Source: Noviherbaspirillum autotrophicum | Lineage (GTDB): Bacteria > Pseudomonadota > Gammaproteobacteria > Burkholderiales > Burkholderiaceae_D | Direction of reading: 5' to 3' | Assembly (NCBI RefSeq): GCF_000818395.1 | Contig: NZ_JWJG01000028.1 | Coordinates: 3,362,962 to 3,426,961 of the forward strand | DNA length: 64,000 nt | Part shown: positions 63,417-64,000 of the stretch, piece by piece | How the letters are laid out: each line of letters opens with the position of its first letter | Numbering within the stretch: position 1 is the stretch's first letter | Translations under genes and position numbers: made by a program | Notes under the pieces: generated by a model | The model's database searches: none | Seen by the model: the letters and a program-made list of their open reading frames with translations, nothing else | What the model was told of the DNA's origin: nothing

Positions 63417-64000
63417 TCAAGCTGAGGCGGCGCATGCTTGCCGCCGCATTTCCCGGCTCATGGCATGCACGGCCTCGACCAGCACCGCGACGGCGTCGGG
63501 CGGCGTGAATTGCGAAATGCCATGGCCAAGGTTGAAGACATGCCCGGCCCCGGCTTGCGGCTGGCCGAACGATGCCAGCAGCTTGCGCACTTCCGCCCGG
63601 ATTTGCTCGGAACCGGCAAACAGCACGTTCGGGTCGAGGTTGCCCTGCAGCGCCACCTTGTGCCCGACCTTGGCCCGCGCCGCCCGCAGATTCACCGTCC
63701 AGTCCAGCCCCACCGCGTCGGCGCCGATGTCGGCAATTTCCTCCAGCCACAAGCCGCCGCCCTTGGTGAATACGATCGCCGGAATCTTGACGCCGTCCTG
63801 CTCGCGCTTGAGCTGGGCCACGACCTCGCGCATGTAGGCTAGCGAAAACTGTTGATAAATGCCATCGGCCAGCGCCCCGCCCCAGGTGTCGAAAATCATC
63901 ACGGCCTGCGCTCCGGCGTCGATCTGGGCATTCAGGTACGCCGCCACCGCTGCCGCATTGGTCTTCAGGATGTGGTGCATCAGGTCGGGCCGGTTGTACA
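63417..64000 (-). CDS. hemE: Uroporphyrinogen decarboxylase, C-terminal part (cut by window)
   Basis: The visible 194 residues match the C-terminal half of Hem[57 protein letters not shown] and [12 protein letters not shown], ending at TGA 63417. HemE converts uroporphyrinogen III to coproporphyrinogen III in haem synthesis. The start and N-terminus lie outside the window. It is upstream of ccoG on the same strand. Confidence 0.94.
   Translation of the reverse strand, partial: YNRPDLMHHILKTNAAAVAAYLNAQIDAGAQAVMIFDTWGGALADGIYQQFSLAYMREVVAQLKREQDGVKIPAIVFTKGGGLWLEEIADIGADAVGLDWTVNLRAARAKVGHKVALQGNLDPNVLFAGSEQIRAEVRKLLASFGQPQAGAGHVFNLGHGISQFTPPDAVAVLVEAVHAMSREMRRQACAASA

Overview
The window looks like chromosome from a betaproteobacterium of the Burkholderiales, most likely Oxalobacteraceae (Herbaspirillum or Noviherbaspirillum-like). 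This is an inference from the GC-rich codon use, the gene families present (MipA/OmpV, DUF1269, DUF3096, GspAB, dnaE2, HugZ, CcoG) and Enterobacteria-like sigma70, LexA, FNR and Fur sites. No rRNA, tRNA, IS element, prophage or CRISPR array was recognised.

Left part (1-12 kb): a minus-strand trio thioesterase-DUF1653-alkB; a marR-cupin pair divergent from an alpha/beta hydrolase, with a shared operator-like dyad; gspB-exeA of the type II secretion system; a DUF3617 protein; a CHRD lipoprotein ending in a 15-bp tandem repeat; an MFS transporter; and a malic enzyme behind a 595-bp hairpin-rich leader.

Middle part (12-43 kb): many single signalling and stress genes. Signalling: a PAS hybrid histidine kinase, two membrane GGDEF proteins, an EAL protein, a PAS-GAF-GGDEF-EAL protein, a chemoreceptor with an EWEEF tail, an orphan CHASE protein and an orphan sCache protein. 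Metabolism and stress: adhC-fghA for formaldehyde, SnoaL, DUF1269, a group III truncated haemoglobin behind an FNR box, a DsbA/FrnE oxidoreductase, an ATP-grasp enzyme, a TraL-like ATPase and a family I.5 lipase. A 51-codon DUF3096 gene and a candidate ~200-nt RNA with its own promoter and terminator lie near 31.5-31.95 kb.

Right part (43-64 kb): dnaE2 stands alone behind a near-consensus LexA box, followed by PBP1A and a HugZ-type protein. The last 14 kb is devoted to iron and extracytoplasmic redox. A TonB-dependent receptor and bfd-tonB-exbB-exbD diverge from one Fur-box control region. feoA-feoB-Cys-rich protein has its own Fur-like box. A five-gene unit (di-haem peroxidase lipoprotein, porin, FMN-binding protein, ApbE, four-helix cytochrome b-like protein) starts at a third Fur-like box over a good promoter. 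ccoG and hemE complete the segment. I propose that the five-gene unit is an iron-starvation-induced electron route that feeds Fe(II) to FeoB; this is the most interesting candidate system in the window.
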